NCBI RefSeq assembly: GCF_029784135.1
Contig: NC_073746.1
Location: forward strand, 2,562,136-2,626,135
DNA: 64,000 nt
Source of the DNA: Toxorhynchites rutilus septentrionalis
Lineage: Eukaryota; Arthropoda; Insecta; Diptera; Culicidae
Direction: 5' to 3'
The notes under the pieces are model-generated. The model did not search any database and was not told the origin of the DNA. It saw only the letters and a program-made list of their open reading frames with translations. The first letter of the stretch is position 1, and every line of letters starts with the position of its first letter. Position numbers and translations under genes: made by a program. This document shows positions 25,697 through 37,650 of the stretch, piece by piece.

Positions 25697-26690
25697 TATA
25701 CACTCTGTCCGGCTTCTATAAGACCGCCCTGATTCTATTTCGTTGCAACACAAACAGTTTGAATTTCAACAAGATACATTCATACATTGTTGAATGCTTA
25801 GAATAAAGTATATTTAACGTCGATTTCGTTAAAAGAGTTGTTTGTTTATTTATTGTGCTTAAATATGATAATTTCAGCTGTCCAGTTTCTATAAGACCAC
25901 TTCAAAATTCATAAAAATTATGAATGTAAGATTCAAAACAATCGGCTGATTTACATGTCAATAATTGGCAACCTTGCCATTTCGACTAATAACCTGGAAA
26001 GTTAGTGTTGGAATACTATTTACCAAATTTTGCTGAACGAAATTCTCGATATTTTTCCATGTTTCCGAAATTGCGACCTTGAACTCTTCAATCGTTTTCC
26101 CGCAGTGTAGATTCTGCGTACAAGGATTCCCTTAAGTTTTTCAACAGGATCCAAGTATGGAGCCGGCCGGTAAAATTATGTTTTTTGTCCTTAATCCATT
26201 GCTTAGTTTCCTTACTGATATGAATAGTAGCATTGTTTTGCGGGAATGTGAATTTTGTGTGACGATATCCACACGAAAAACGGTGGGAGAGAGGATTCCA
26301 GAACATCTATGTAATCCTCGAATGATGTGGGTGTACAGAATCCTCCCCAAACCATGCATAAGCCTCCACCAAAATTCCTGGTTGAAAAACACTGTTCTCC
26401 CGTCGTAAATCACGACAGTACCCGTTGATACCATCAAGACCCTCAAAATTGAACTTTTCCTTTCGGTGAAAGTAACCTATTCATTGACGATATTTTCGTA
26501 ATAGTATATAGCAAAATGTATTCTTTTGGAAACATTCTTTGTCACAACATACCATGTCCCACTGTCGGTTCATGTGAGCTTTGGCAAAACTCAGACGTCT
26601 TCCGATGTAAGATGGTGTCCTGGAAAAAAGGTAATGAAGATGGTCGGGTTTCGAGCGACATAGCATGCGCTGCCATAACTATTCCGCAAA
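25697..26690 (-). mobile_element. Tc1-like transposon remnant
   Basis: A decayed Tc1/mariner-superfamily transposase on the minus strand (26088-26666) is followed by two direct copies of a CTGTCC.G.TTCTATAAGACC motif (25705 and 25878, 173 bp apart) after a TATA at 25697. This resembles the inverted-end/direct-repeat terminus of Tc1-like elements. The other terminus was not found beyond the DD37E element inserted at 26691. Confidence 0.6.
26088..26666 (-). pseudogene. Tc1-like transposase remnant
   Basis: Reading leftwards on the minus strand: IGRRLSFAKAHMNRQWDM (the ..RL.FA..H..W....W region before the first catalytic Asp), a KEKFNFEGLDGI-type segment, MHGLGRILYTH in place of the conserved MVWG, then FPQNNATIHISKETKQWIKDKK (the QQDNAPxH region with the second Asp replaced by Asn), then a piece matching LNPIENLWGIL. 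Several frameshifts separate these. Gene order and spacing match a Tc1-like transposase, but it is inactive. Confidence 0.7.
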
Positions 26691-27992
26691 TAAAGGGTGT
26701 GTCACATCAAATTGCATCACGGAAAAAACGCTGTAGAAATTTAATTTTTAGGAATTATATCTTCAGCTTTCGCTTATAATCAGATAAGAGTGTATAAATC
26801 ACGTTGGCCATGCTTCACTGTAAATTTTTCGTAAATTTGGAAAAATGTCGTCGAACGAAAAAGAGCGTCGTGAATTAATCCTGAGCACTCATTTCGAGAA
26901 TCCGGAGTTGTCACATCGGGACATCGGTAAGATGCTGGGAATCGTCCAATCCACGGTCAGCAGAGTACTAAAACGATACTTCGAGAACCTAACCATCGAC
27001 CGGAAGGTGAAGAACGGCAAAAATGGATGCTCCGTCAGTGAAAAAGATCACAAGCGCGTAGTTAAGCAGTTTAGACGTGATCCGAGAAGTTCGGTCCGGG
27101 ATGTCGCCAATAAGCTGAATTTGTCAAGTTCATTCGTCCAGCGGACCAAGCAGCGGGAGGGCCTGCGTACATACAAGGTTCAGAAGGCTCCTAACCGCGA
27201 CGAAAGGCAAAACATGGTGGGGAAGACGCGAGCCCGGAAGCTGTACACCGAAATGCTGACGAAGCCGCATTGCCTGGTAATGGACGACGAAACCTACGTC
27301 AAAGCGGACTTTCGTCAGCTACCGGGCCTGTTGTTCTTCTCCGCAGAGGACAAATTCAGCGTTCCGGAGGAGATTCGCAAGCAGAAACTATCCAAGTTTG
27401 CCAAAAAGTACATGGTGTGGCAAGCGATCTGCTCTTGCGGAAAGCGGAACGCCCCCTTCGTGATGACCGGCACGGTAAACGGGCAGGTTTACCTTAAGGA
27501 GTGCCTACAGAAGCGCTTACTATCACTATTGAAACAGCACGAGGGCCCGACCATCTTCTGGCCGGATCTCGCTTCGTGCCACTATTCAAAGGACGTGTTG
27601 GAGTGGTACGAAGCCAACGGGGTCACCTAAGTGCCAAAGGAAATGAACCCGCCCAACGCGCCGGAGCTTCGCCCAATAGAGAAATATTGGGCGATTATGA
27701 AGCAGGCCCTCCGGAAGAACCCAAAAGTTGTCAAATCGGAGGCGGACTTCAAGAGAAAATGGATTTCTGTTCAAAAAAAACTACAACCTGACGTTGTACA
27801 GAACCTTATGGACGGGGTAAAGAGGAAGGTGCGAGCATACGGGCTTGGGCTCGAAGTATGAATAAAAAGAAAATGCCAAAAGTTGTTTAATAGTTTTTAT
27901 TTTACTGTCTAAAATTTTCAAAAGGATCGGTCTACTGGGCGAATTTCTACAGCGTTTTTTCCGTGATGCAATTTGATGTGACACACCCTTTA
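26691..27992 (+). mobile_element. DD37E Tc1/mariner-superfamily transposon
   Basis: A TA duplication (26691-26692 and 27991-27992) encloses 26693-27990. The inverted ends run nearly 50 bp, starting AAGGGTGTGTCACATC, and appear virtually identical. The element contains one transposase gene of 339 codons broken by a single stop. The catalytic spacing is DD37E, a family described from mosquitoes (established knowledge). It interrupts the older Tc1-like remnant at 25697. Confidence 0.9.
26845..27861 (+). pseudogene. DD37E transposase with one in-frame stop
   Basis: The ORF starts MSSNEKERRELILS. An N-terminal helix-turn-helix (HRDIGKMLGIVQSTVSRVL) and a second HTH-like part (SVRDVANKLNLSSSFVQRT) bind the ends. 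The catalytic core has Asp at residue 147 or 148 (MDDETY), Asp 241 (FWPDLASCHYS), and Glu 279 (LRPIEKYW), 37 residues after Asp 241. A TAA at 27628-27630 (codon 262) cuts the protein between the second Asp and the Glu; the frame is otherwise open to the end at 27861. Except for that codon the gene has the full family length. The truncated product lacks the third catalytic residue. Confidence 0.9.
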
Positions 27993-29040
27993 GTAACGTC
28001 ACTCGTTGTGTTTATCTTTGATTGCCCACGCATCCATGTGAAAATGCTATTTTCAGGAAGTAATTTATCAATTAAAAACTTACATTTTTGTAGAGCTCCT
28101 GCTAAATATGAGGCTAATGTGAACATTTGGAATGAACATTTGTGAAATCACGCCGAAAAAGACGGATAAAAGTGATATTTCCATGTGCCATTTTCACTTC
28201 TCCACGTTCATAGAAACAAACGAAGTTTCATTATTTTGCCGTTATGAAGTTGATATTTCGAAGGCTCTCAGTGTCGGTGTGTATGTTGTGAGATAATAAA
28301 CGCCAATTAATTAAAATATCACCGAAAATGTTACTGCTTTCGAGAACTAAGCATACGATTGCTCTCTGGACCTTTTTACCACATGAATAATCGAAATAAG
28401 CCACGATATAATTGTCATCTGTTAAAAAACAAACAGTTGAATGATTTTATGAGAATTTTGACACAAATTATCATGTAACCGTGAGTACTTTCAACGTTGT
28501 TTTGTTGCTTCCATATACATTCCATGTTGAATGCAAAAAATTACGACACGATATTTTGCTTGCCAATACAGATACACTTCGCCTACTGCTCCACCTTATA
28601 TGTACCTCATTGGTGTAAGATGAAGAGCTTTAACCTTTCAAGCCCTCTTTATGTGAGGATTTTTTACCAAAACTTGATGAATTGTCACCTGAGTAACATT
28701 TAAATTGAAATATATAGAAAAAACAGATCGGTGACAGTCCCTTCTCCGATTTTTGTCAGCCTGAAATCTCATAGGGTCCCTCCATTCCCTTAGGGAGAGG
28801 GGAGGAGTATCGAACCACCATAGAAACATTTATTGACCTCTAAAACCTACACATGCCAAATTCCTTTTACTTGATTAGTACTCGAGTTATTCAGCCCCTG
28901 GGAAGGCTGCCATACAAATGGTGGGGTCTCAAACCATCATGAGAACCTTCCCCGGCCCCAAAAACCCTTCTATACATGTATTCACGCCGACAGATTCAGT
29001 AATTTCCAAGCCCATAAGAATTACACAGAAAGACTGAAAG
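27993..29040. other. Spacer with partial tandem-repeat units
   Basis: No gene recognised. At about 28780-28990 lie two diverged units related to the composite repeat at 33268 (GGGAGAGGGGAGGAGTATC.AACCACCATAGAAAC and GGTGGGGTCTCAAACCATCATG). Confidence 0.5.
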
Positions 29041-29044
29041 ACAA

Positions 29045-29565
29045 CAATCCATTTGTACACCCAAAATTGATTTTTAGCTCATGGTACAGCAATTTAAGAT
29101 TAATACGAGCGAGCGAAACAAAAGACAAATAAGCTTTCCGCATACTTTGTCACATACACGGCCCAGATCGAGATAGATATTGTTCTCCTTCATACGCTCC
29201 CTTTTTACTCTTAGAAAACACTTCCCAACTTCATTTTATAATCAGGTGCTATATTATCACGTATTTGTTGATCAACTACTGAAGCACCATTAGCCGTGTG
29301 AATAGCGTGATCGTGTAAAATAGTTTTGCATTCCAACCGACCTTGGTTCGATCTCCATTGACGTCGTATGGACTTTTTTTTTGGCACAATCCCAAATGAA
29401 AAGAGAAAAGAAAACAGAAAGAGATGTCTGCACGCATACATACAAACCATTTTTAAGCTTTTAAAACAGCTCATTATTTGCGCATTTGACTCTCCATTTG
29501 ACACTAAATGGCATCATTTCTACCAAAGATGAAATGTTTTCTGCCAACGCTAGTTTGGGTGTTTA
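29045..29565 (+). mobile_element. Helitron-like fragment, copy 2, with an insertion
   Basis: Its ends match copy 1 at 24245-24915 in the opposite orientation: GTACACCCAAAATTGATTTT near 29055, and TTATTTGCGCATTTGAC...CCAACGCTAGTTTGGGTGT near 29470-29565. About 350 bp between them are foreign. Within that, GGTTCGATCTCC at 29344 resembles a pol III B box, so the insertion may be another tRNA-headed SINE. Confidence 0.45.
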
Positions 29566-32500
29566 TTTGAAAACAACTTTCACTGCTTGCATTTTACAGT
29601 TGGTTTCTGATATTATTTTCTTTTAATTGTGAAGCTTTGTTGTCTGGTACGGTGTGCTGATTGCCATTTATTTATTGTTGTAGCAAGTTGGTTTGTCGCT
29701 CTTATTGGTGATGAAATATGAGCCAGATGGTCTCTCCTGGAAGGCCATCATTTCTAGTTTTAGAATTTCTACAATAGGCTACAATTATACATTGATCTTT
29801 AAAACACCGTAAGATCCATTAAACAATTCTCTGCTTGGAGTTTCCTTCCATGATAAGACGACGTCCGTCACAAGGAGTCCTGAAGAATGGGTAGTCAGCT
29901 CTTTCCCATCATAAACCTCAAATATAGCTCCGATGCCACGAAATGAAAGAAAGGGAAACGGAAAACCTTACTCGGAGGATGAGATGCACTCATAAAAGCG
30001 TGTGAAGAAACTGCTTGTGCTGTGTCTGTGTGACTCAATGGGATGTGTGTCGGTTCGGTCCCATACGAAAGCTATGCCGAGATTCAAAAGCTCCAAACGT
30101 TCGAGAACGTGTTGGAGAGTGAGAAAGAGATATTGTATTTAGTTTTCATCCCTTTCACTTTTGTGTCTTCCTGTTTATCTTAGAGTTTGTCCTTTGTTCA
30201 AGTTTTGCGTTTCCGAAGAAGAATCTTTTTGATTCATCCTGGCAGCCGCACCGAGCTAAAAGAGGCCAGGCCAGAGAGGGCACCAACTGCCAGAACCCCG
30301 CATAAGCGCTACGAAGATGGTCAAAAGTTGAAAATACATAAAGGGTGAAACTCATCTCGAAACATGCATGACATGTTCGGTAATTGTCTTTTTGAAAAGT
30401 TATATCTTTTATATATATCCAGCGGACGCCTTCACCCATAAAGAATTGGGCAACGGTTCGAAAGATAAAATGTCAGAGTTGAGAAAGAGGACATACTGCT
30501 TTCATGTTTTCGGGTGAGTTGATTTTCGTTTCTGGAGCAAAAAAAAAAAGAAAGTTTCTCGGGGTGAAGTTCTTGCATGCGGCTCGTAGCAATCTGGTCA
30601 TTCAATCTGGTTGAGATTAGAGAAGTTTTCTGTATCAAGGTAATAACTCCCTCGAGGAATATGCAGTATATCACCGAATTTCCTCAATCACATGACGAGA
30701 TTTATCCTCAATTTGAACCAAATTGATTCCTGCAGGGAATCTTCTCATGCAGCGAACTAATTGAGTTCTGTCGCTTATCCCAATGTAACGTGTCACCTTC
30801 TGCCGTCTAAAATATGCAAATTACAAAACACCACATTACTGACTAATGTTATACCGCACAACTCGCTCCATTCCCTCGAAAAGCAATCATGTCTGATATT
30901 AAATTCATAACATAGGCAGATTGATTTTTTCACTCGTCAGTGCTCTAGTCCTCCTCCTTCCCGTCCCCTCGGGCCGCGATAATGTTGCCCTCCGCTGCAA
31001 CTTCTGGTGGCGCGCGCGTTTTCCCCCGCGGAGTCTCACCGATCCTGATCCGGGAAGAAACCGAACGAATATACACGCGGTATACAGTAGGGAGATGTCA
31101 GAGATGAGAAGCCGCCATGAAATATTATTCGTACATGATCCGGAAAAGTGGAGGCTCCCCCTCCGGAGACGGAACAGGTCGCTAACGCGATGAAATATGA
31201 ATGTTGATGGATGATGATGGTGAAACCCGCCTGGTGTTTTACTGTCGGATGGATTGATTTTGGAACAATTCCAGCGGTGAGATGTTTTAACTTTGTTCCA
31301 CTGAAAGAAAAAAGGTCCTGTCAAATGGTTACGACAACATGGCGGTCGTATTTGGTTCCTGATTTAACATTCCATTTTCTCACCACATTCCGGTAGAAGA
31401 CAGCCGGGAGGATGCGTCTGTGCGATTTAAAGGAGAGGAATAAAAATATAACGAAAGATCTATATGTGGCGGACGAAATGTGGCGCATTTGTCGCGCAAT
31501 GATAAATATCTATAATTTTATTCTCCCCTGGCGCGGCTATGATTGGTTTTCCGCGGGGCGGGGAGGCGCAAAGCGGTGGCACATCTTCGGCGATAATCGT
31601 CTTGAATCTGGGAAATGTGTGTTCGATCTAACTTACAAATATTTGCATAAAATATTCAAAGCATCTTCCCGATTTAACCTCGTTTGCTGCTGCGCTGCGT
31701 TCGGTTGACTGGATGCCGTCAAATGAGGATGGGGTGGAGCATTACGATCGGCGACCGTTCAGCATCCGAAGAATCCTGCCACGAGTGTCGGATTAGCATT
31801 AGCAAATATTGGAATTGCTCCAAATGCGCCACGCGTTGCTGGAGCCATGCATGAGGGTGCGTGTATGTTTCCGGGCGGAAATAGCTACCACGCGAGTTCC
31901 GCGGATGTTCCTCCTGGCACGATGCACGTCAATCTCGTCGTAATTGGATGGCGCTACAAATCGGTGCGAGCTGCTAATTCAATAATGAGATATCGCGCCA
32001 ATTTTTCGAGGCAATTCTGTGGCTAACCGGTTGGAGAAAATTGATATGATATGTCACGTGGAAATCCAATCTAGCAGATTAAAGTTTTCCACCCGAATTC
32101 ATCGGTGTAAATGAGAAATGTAAATTGACATGATGGTTGATTGAATTGCTGTTTGAATTTTCGTCCTCATTTTATTTTTGTGCATCTCGTAAATTACATC
32201 CTATTTAATGAGCATGTAGCGGGAAAATTTACGTTTGTTGCTGTGTACTTTAATGTTTCATTCTCACTTCGCAGAGTCAATTTTAAATCAATCAATCATC
32301 GACATCAATTAAAGAAAAATAGTTTTTGTTTTATCTATTTGACCAGTTCATTCGCTTGGGAGCTGCGTAATATGTAAAAGGCAAATAAATCACGGAGTGT
32401 AATCTCCTCGATAGTTTTGACTTGCTGAAACAACTGATCGCCGCGAACCACGTCTTTGCGGTTACGGTAACATATATAAGATGCGGTTACGGTAAATATA

Positions 32501-32820
32501 TATAAGATTGAAAGCAATGTTAAAGGTAGAGTATACCAGGATGTCCCCTGGAGGTTTACACAACATTTTACACGAACATTTGGTTGTGGAGAAGATTTGT
32601 GCTAGGTGAGTGCTGCTTTGTACTCGTAAAATATCACTGGATGGATGGAGGTTAAACATTTGTGATACTCGTGAAATTATCGTTGTTGTAGATTTATGAA
32701 AATCCTACTGGAAATGAGTTGTATTAATATTTTAGAGGATCAAAATATTGAAATAGTTACACTGTATCAGAGAACCGTTAATTTTATTACCATTCATTTC
32801 CGTCTGCATATATTGAAATA
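29566..32820. other. 3.2 kb without a recognised gene
   Basis: Contains a more GC-rich stretch at 30940-31190 and 31520-32000. Frames of 60-139 codons on both strands there have no domain that I recognise. It could be non-coding host DNA; I see no exon that can be supported. Confidence 0.4.
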
Positions 32821-32822
32821 CC

Positions 32823-33670
32823 AACTGACTCGGCAAACTTCGTCCCGCCCAAAAATTGTTTTTTGTTATCAATACCTTCAAACATTCACGTTTTCTTACT
32901 ATGAGCAAGTTCATGGGTGCAATCGCAGAACTGTTCATTGATTGATCTTCTAATCACTTCTTCTTCTTCTTGAATGGCGTTCACGTTCCCTGTGGAACTT
33001 TTGCCGTCTCAACGTATGCATTAACTAGCGTCATTTATTAATACTAAGTTGAGATTTCTTCAGCCAAATAACACGCCTTGAATGTATTCCGAGGGGCAAG
33101 CTCTAGAATACGCGTGACCACAGTGCAAGTCGAAGGAAATTTCTTTGACGAAAAATCCCTCCGACCAGAACGGGAATCGAACCCGAACACCCGGCATGAT
33201 AATGTGAGACGCTAACCACTCGGCCACGGGTGCACATCTTCTAATCAACTCCGTTTAATTTTGTATGGCAGCTCCCCCTTAAAGAGGGGTGTGGAGTGTC
33301 TAACCACCGTAAAATCATTTATTGCACCCTAAAACGTCCGCATGCCAAATTTGGTTTCATTTGTTTGATTAATTCTCGAGTTATGCTGAAATTTGTGTTT
33401 CATTTGTTTGGCAGCCCCACCTAAGAGAGGGGGAGGAGTATCTAACCACCATAGAATCGTTTATTGCACCCTTAAACCTCCACATGCAAAAGTTGGCTCC
33501 ATTTGCTTGATTAATTCTCGAGTAATGCAAAAAAATCTCGTGTCACGGTGTTTGTTACCGAACTCCTCCGAAAGGGCTCGACCGATTTTGAATAAATTAT
33601 ACTTAAAATACTTGGTAGGTATGAGAATAGGTTGTAAACTATATATGATACCGGTAGGATACCGATTACC
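32823..33670. repeat. Composite repeat interrupted by a SINE
   Basis: Begins like the dispersed repeat at 15861. It is broken by a SINE (32957-33235) and then continues with two units spaced about 141 bp, starting GGCAGCTCCCCCTTAAAGAG (33268) and GGCAGCCCCACCTAAGAGAG (33409). Both share AACCACC.TA.AATC.TTTATTGCACCC and TTGATTAATTCTCGAGT. It ends in GAACTCCTCCGAAAGGGCTC-type sequence. Related units occur at 28780-28990. No coding capacity. Confidence 0.6.
32945..33247 (-). mobile_element. Feilai-like tRNA-headed SINE
   Basis: A 12-bp target duplication ATCTTCTAATCA (32945-32956 and 33236-33247) flanks a 279-bp insert. On the minus strand the head reads GTGGCCGAGTGGTTAGCG (A box) and GGGTTCGATTCCCG (B box), and the element ends in GAA repeats. 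Head, body and tail match the SINE at 43597. The resemblance to the Aedes Feilai family is from memory of its features. Confidence 0.8.
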
Positions 33671-34224
33671 ATACATTTAATACCGAATAGGGTGGCTCTA
33701 TGCAGAAAAAAAGATCTGGATATTTTTTTCAAAAATTTGACTTCATACCATACAAATAACCTTAAATTTTGACCCCAATTCCCTATTTTTAATTGCGATT
33801 TTATTATTTTTGTGTCAAAAATATTCTAATAATTTAACCGTTGTTCGTTTTTTCAACAGAACGAATTCATTTAAGTTGTTCAATGACTGATGGCGTAACG
33901 CCCGCTTCATTGAACATCCATCTACAAATACACAAGTAACATCAATTCATCTAAAGCAGGGAGCATCTCCAACGAGCTGGAAGCCTTTTTGAATAAGCAC
34001 AATGAGTTATCGAAATTGTTCAAATCACATTTGCTCGGATTACAAAATGACAATCACGCTATTGCCATCAACCCTGATAAAACATCAGCTGGAGAGCACG
34101 TGTGTAGATCCAAAGCACAAGCGCTGCTGGAATCATGATAGCATGGTGACACGAGAAATTTAATTCGAAGAAAAAACAATAATCTGGAATTGCGTTCATC
34201 GGACCGTTCATACGACCCTCGCTA
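33671..34224. other. Unrecognised spacer
   Basis: No gene recognised; AT-rich with short chance frames. Confidence 0.4.
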
Positions 34225-34425
34225 TGTTCTTCTTCAATAGCACTAACGTTCCCAAGGTTTGCCTTCTCAACGTAGTACTACTTGCGTCATTTTTATTAGT
34301 AAATAGTTTAGTTTTCTATGACGAACAATACTCCTTGAATGTATTCTGGAGTGGCAAGCTCAAGAATATGCGTGACTACAGTGCAAATCAGAAGGGTTTC
34401 TTTAACGAAAAATCTCTTGCATAAA
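34225..34425 (-). mobile_element. Diverged SINE body
   Basis: TTCTTCTTCAATAGC, CAACGTAGTA, CTCCTTGAATGTATTC, GGCAAGCTC.AGAATA.GCGTGAC.ACAGTGCAA and TTTCTTTAACGAAAAATC occur in the same order as in the minus-strand SINE at 32957-33150. The tRNA-like head is missing. Confidence 0.6.
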
Positions 34426-34432
34426 CATTAGA

Positions 34433-34990
34433 CCAACGAGACCCCGTCATAGATACTTGATTCATTATGAACATCATTTCTCATTTTGATTTAATATTTA
34501 TGAACATGCGACGAAACAAACAGAGGGCGCGCTCGATGGATTTTTATGTTTATCATATGGTGGTTTGACATGGTCAAGAAACGCCAATTCAAGATATCGT
34601 AAGCTGTGCCAACAATTTATGGTCGACATATACGCGAAGGTAGAGATTGAACGACTGCAATTCTAACTACACAATCAACAAAAGCGGTTCGAGGAATAAT
34701 ACATTCACTTGCGAGACACTATCATGAGCAACGCCGACACAGCTTTAGTTATAGCCAGGCCAAAGCGCAATGCATTGCGCGTGTGTTCAAACACCAAATG
34801 AAGTTCGATCGTATTCGTCCCCACATATTGTTGGTTGTATTCTGTTGAATGGAAAAAGCGCAATTTTGCATTCTGTTCAAGCTCAAGTCCAAACGAGTTG
34901 TGCAAATGTGACAACCTTGCCACGCATTTCGACGTAAACAACATTGATCTCCATGTTCCATTTCTATGAAGCAAAAATAGTAATGGTTTT
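34433..34990 (+). mobile_element. Helitron-like fragment, copy 3
   Basis: Collinear with the inverse of 24245-24915. In one plus-strand frame (about 34545-34745), with two stops, it reads LCQQFMVDIYAKVEIERLQF then YIHLRDTIMSNADT. This resembles the Helitron Rep-helicase N-terminal segment (QQF.VDMY.KIE.ERL...YIHLRDAI). The matching copies extend past this segment into apparently non-coding DNA. Confidence 0.55.
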
Positions 34991-35882
34991 TCGGGTGGAA
35001 TAAACACGCAAAATTTAGCATTCAAACACATTCAAAACAAATTTAGCATCCAAACGAAATCGAATAATAATTTTCATTCTAATTTCAACAATTTAGAATT
35101 ATTTCCGGAATTATGCCGATCAGATAGAGAGTAAATTGAACCACAAATACAGATGACTTATTTTGACCATTGTTTCGCGACAAGGCGAACGAATTTAAGA
35201 GTGTAAAAGTCGATTTCGATTGAATTGTAAAATCCGATCACTCATATGCATATATGAATATTGAGTTCTACAAATCGGTGAAGAGTAATAAAAACATCCA
35301 TGAATAAAGGAAGCAATATGGCTGTGTTTCAAACTTAGATTACCGATGTGAATACTCCTCGATTGAATGACAACGATAAAATAACGCGATTCCAAACAAG
35401 CCGATTAATCAGCTCCATTGAAGTTAGCTGGGGTATCGCTGTTTTCCAATTTATGAACAAGACCAAGCTGTTATAAACTAAGCCATGTTGAAAATCACAT
35501 GCACGTATTTTCTAACAAGAAGACAGCAATAAATATTGATTTTCTATATTTCATTTTTTCTACTTTACGACAAACTTATATTACTTTTTTCAGTTGACGT
35601 TTAACTTTTAAGAGATCAAACATGTCAGTTACGTTAATGAAATACACCAAGAAACATCATATAACATTTCGTTCAAATCATTTAATTCGTTTTTTATCGG
35701 CATTTGTATTCCGTCTCTATGAAAGCAGGAAACCACAGAGCGCTCTCGTAGAGCATTTTGGAGTTAGTTTCGATAACTCAAATCAAGTAGTAGAAGCAGT
35801 CTTTAACATGGAGTGTATCATCCTTTTAAAAAAAGGTACGTGTGCACCCCAAGCGCCCAACTGCAACTCAGAGATACGAATC
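34991..35882. other. Unrecognised spacer
   Basis: AT-rich DNA, no gene seen. It ends with the target site of the I-type insertion. Confidence 0.4.
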
Positions 35883-37650
35883 ATCTCATTGAAGCTACCC
35901 CACTTACCCCACATACCCCACACTTGAAGAGTACCCCACTTACTCTTCGGTTCACAGAATTATCCTACAGATTTCTCATCCGTTGCAAGATCATGAATTC
36001 ATTGGTGATCGATAACTTCGAAAATCTACTCCAACTGACTCCTCAGTCAAGTTTTATGTCTTTATACCATGAGTACCTTAACCACGACGTGCACCCTTCA
36101 CCAGGCATCTCCAACCAAGTTTGCTTCCCATACTTTTGCAATTCTTCTGTCATTTTTGATCTGTCCATGCGACAAAAAATCCATGCAATCCCAGATCACC
36201 TACGCTCCGATTCTATTCCGCCGATATTTTCGGCAAAATATGGGAAAGTTAGATCTGATAAAATGTTCTTTACTGACGGTTCATACATAAACGGGTCCAC
36301 TGGCTTCGGCATCTTCAATGAAAATTCCAGTGCCGCTTGCAAACTCAAAGATCCTTGTTCCGTGTATGGCGCTGAAATGGGTGCGATATACTATGCTCTA
36401 GGGATCATTGAAACACTGCCCATCGACCATTATTTTATTTTTTCAGACAGTCTCAGCTCAATAGAGACAATCCGCTCAATGAAAGTTGATAAACGCTCAT
36501 CTTATTTCCTAACAAGAATAAGACATCTATTGAGTGTTTTGGTCGAAAAATTATTCAAGATTACCTTAGCATGGGTTCCCTCTCATTGCTCGATACCGGG
36601 GAATGAGAAAGCGGACTCGCTAGCTAAGGTGGGCGCTTCAGAAGGCACTCTTTTTGAAAGGAAAATTACTTATAATGATTTTTTCCACATTCCTCGTCAA
36701 CACACGCTCGTAAGTTGGCAGCGCATGTGGAGTGAAGATGAGTTCGGTCGTTGGTTACACACGATTATCCCTAAGGTCTCGACGAGTGCATGGTTCAAGG
36801 GATTGATTGTAGGTCGTGATTTCATTCGCGTGATATCTCGGCTTCTGTCCAATCACTACAACCTAAACGCGCATCTCTATCGCATTGGGCTCGCAGCAAA
36901 CAATCTTTGTGGTTGTGGCGATGGCTACCACGACATCGAGCATGTTGTCTGGTCGTGTATCCGGTTCCATGCTGCTCGCTCTCAGCTCTCTAGAGCACTG
37001 AGAGCAAAAGGCAGACAATCGGATATCCCCGTCCGGGATATCTTAGGTAGCCGTGATCCTGATCTTCTGCTTCATCTATACCTGTTCCTCAGAAACGCCG
37101 ATGTCAACGTTTAATGAGGTTTCCTTCGTTGTGTCCCCGTTTCATATCCCTCCTATCCGATCGATAAACTTTTACTTAGTCGCGGCAATACATACACACA
37201 CTCTTTACAGATACACGGGCCGAAGGTTGTGCAGTCCACTGATGATTCAACAAGAGCCAAAGGTTGTACCGCTCATGTCAACTCTACACGAGCTGATGTT
37301 TGCGCCGGCTAGTGATCATTCTATCCTGGATTCCTCGAGTCGAGAAAGACGCACCACGCTAGATATGGGGTGCAGACTAGGGGGGCGTTGCTGATTAACG
37401 GTCAGCTGCATCCTAATAGAAAGTATCCCATGTCGGGCACACGTACATAGCACTGAAGACTGCAACATCCCAATTATGAGAACACTTGTAATACTAACCT
37501 CGAGCCAACCGCGAGTAATCGGTTACATATTACTAACATAGTTGTAAGCAAACATTGTCAAAATATTGAACTCCCGGCCCCGTTAGGCTGACGCCATATG
37601 AACCTTAATAAAAATATATATTTTGGATAAAAAAAAATCTCATTGAAGCT
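35883..37650 (+). mobile_element. 5'-truncated I-type non-LTR retrotransposon
   Basis: A 14-bp target duplication ATCTCATTGAAGCT (35883-35896 and 37637-37650) encloses 1740 bp ending in an A-run. Sequence recognisable as retrotransposon begins about 35934. The first 37 bp are a CCCCACTTA/CCCCACATA-rich filler. Only the end of ORF2 and the 3' UTR are present, as expected for target-primed insertion that stopped early. It is a different family from the element at 45413 but of the same clade (the proteins are clearly alike yet far from identical). Confidence 0.85.
35934..37114 (+). pseudogene. I-type ORF2 C-terminal part with RNase H
   Basis: An open frame that starts within the truncated element (the apparent Met at 35813 lies in flanking DNA). 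It covers the end of the reverse transcriptase, then a complete RNase H domain: FFTDGSYINGSTGFGIF (Asp), YGAEMGAIYYAL (Glu), FIFSDSLSSIETI (Asp), and WVPSHCSIPGNEKADSLAK (His/Asp). The end has the CGCGDGYHDIEHVVWSC metal-binding-like motif typical of this group. No start codon, endonuclease or reverse-transcriptase core is present, so it is a 5'-truncated remnant despite the intact frame. Confidence 0.85.

Noticed and set aside
30905..31324. 139-codon minus-strand frame in a GC-richer stretch
   Set aside because: Long frames are common in GC-rich DNA; composition is Arg/Ser-rich with no domain.
33150..33235. tRNA gene on the minus strand
   Set aside because: Same SINE family with a clear 12-bp target duplication.
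35813..35896. Met at 35813 as the start of the I-type protein
   Set aside because: It lies in flanking DNA before the target duplication; the frame is open there by chance.
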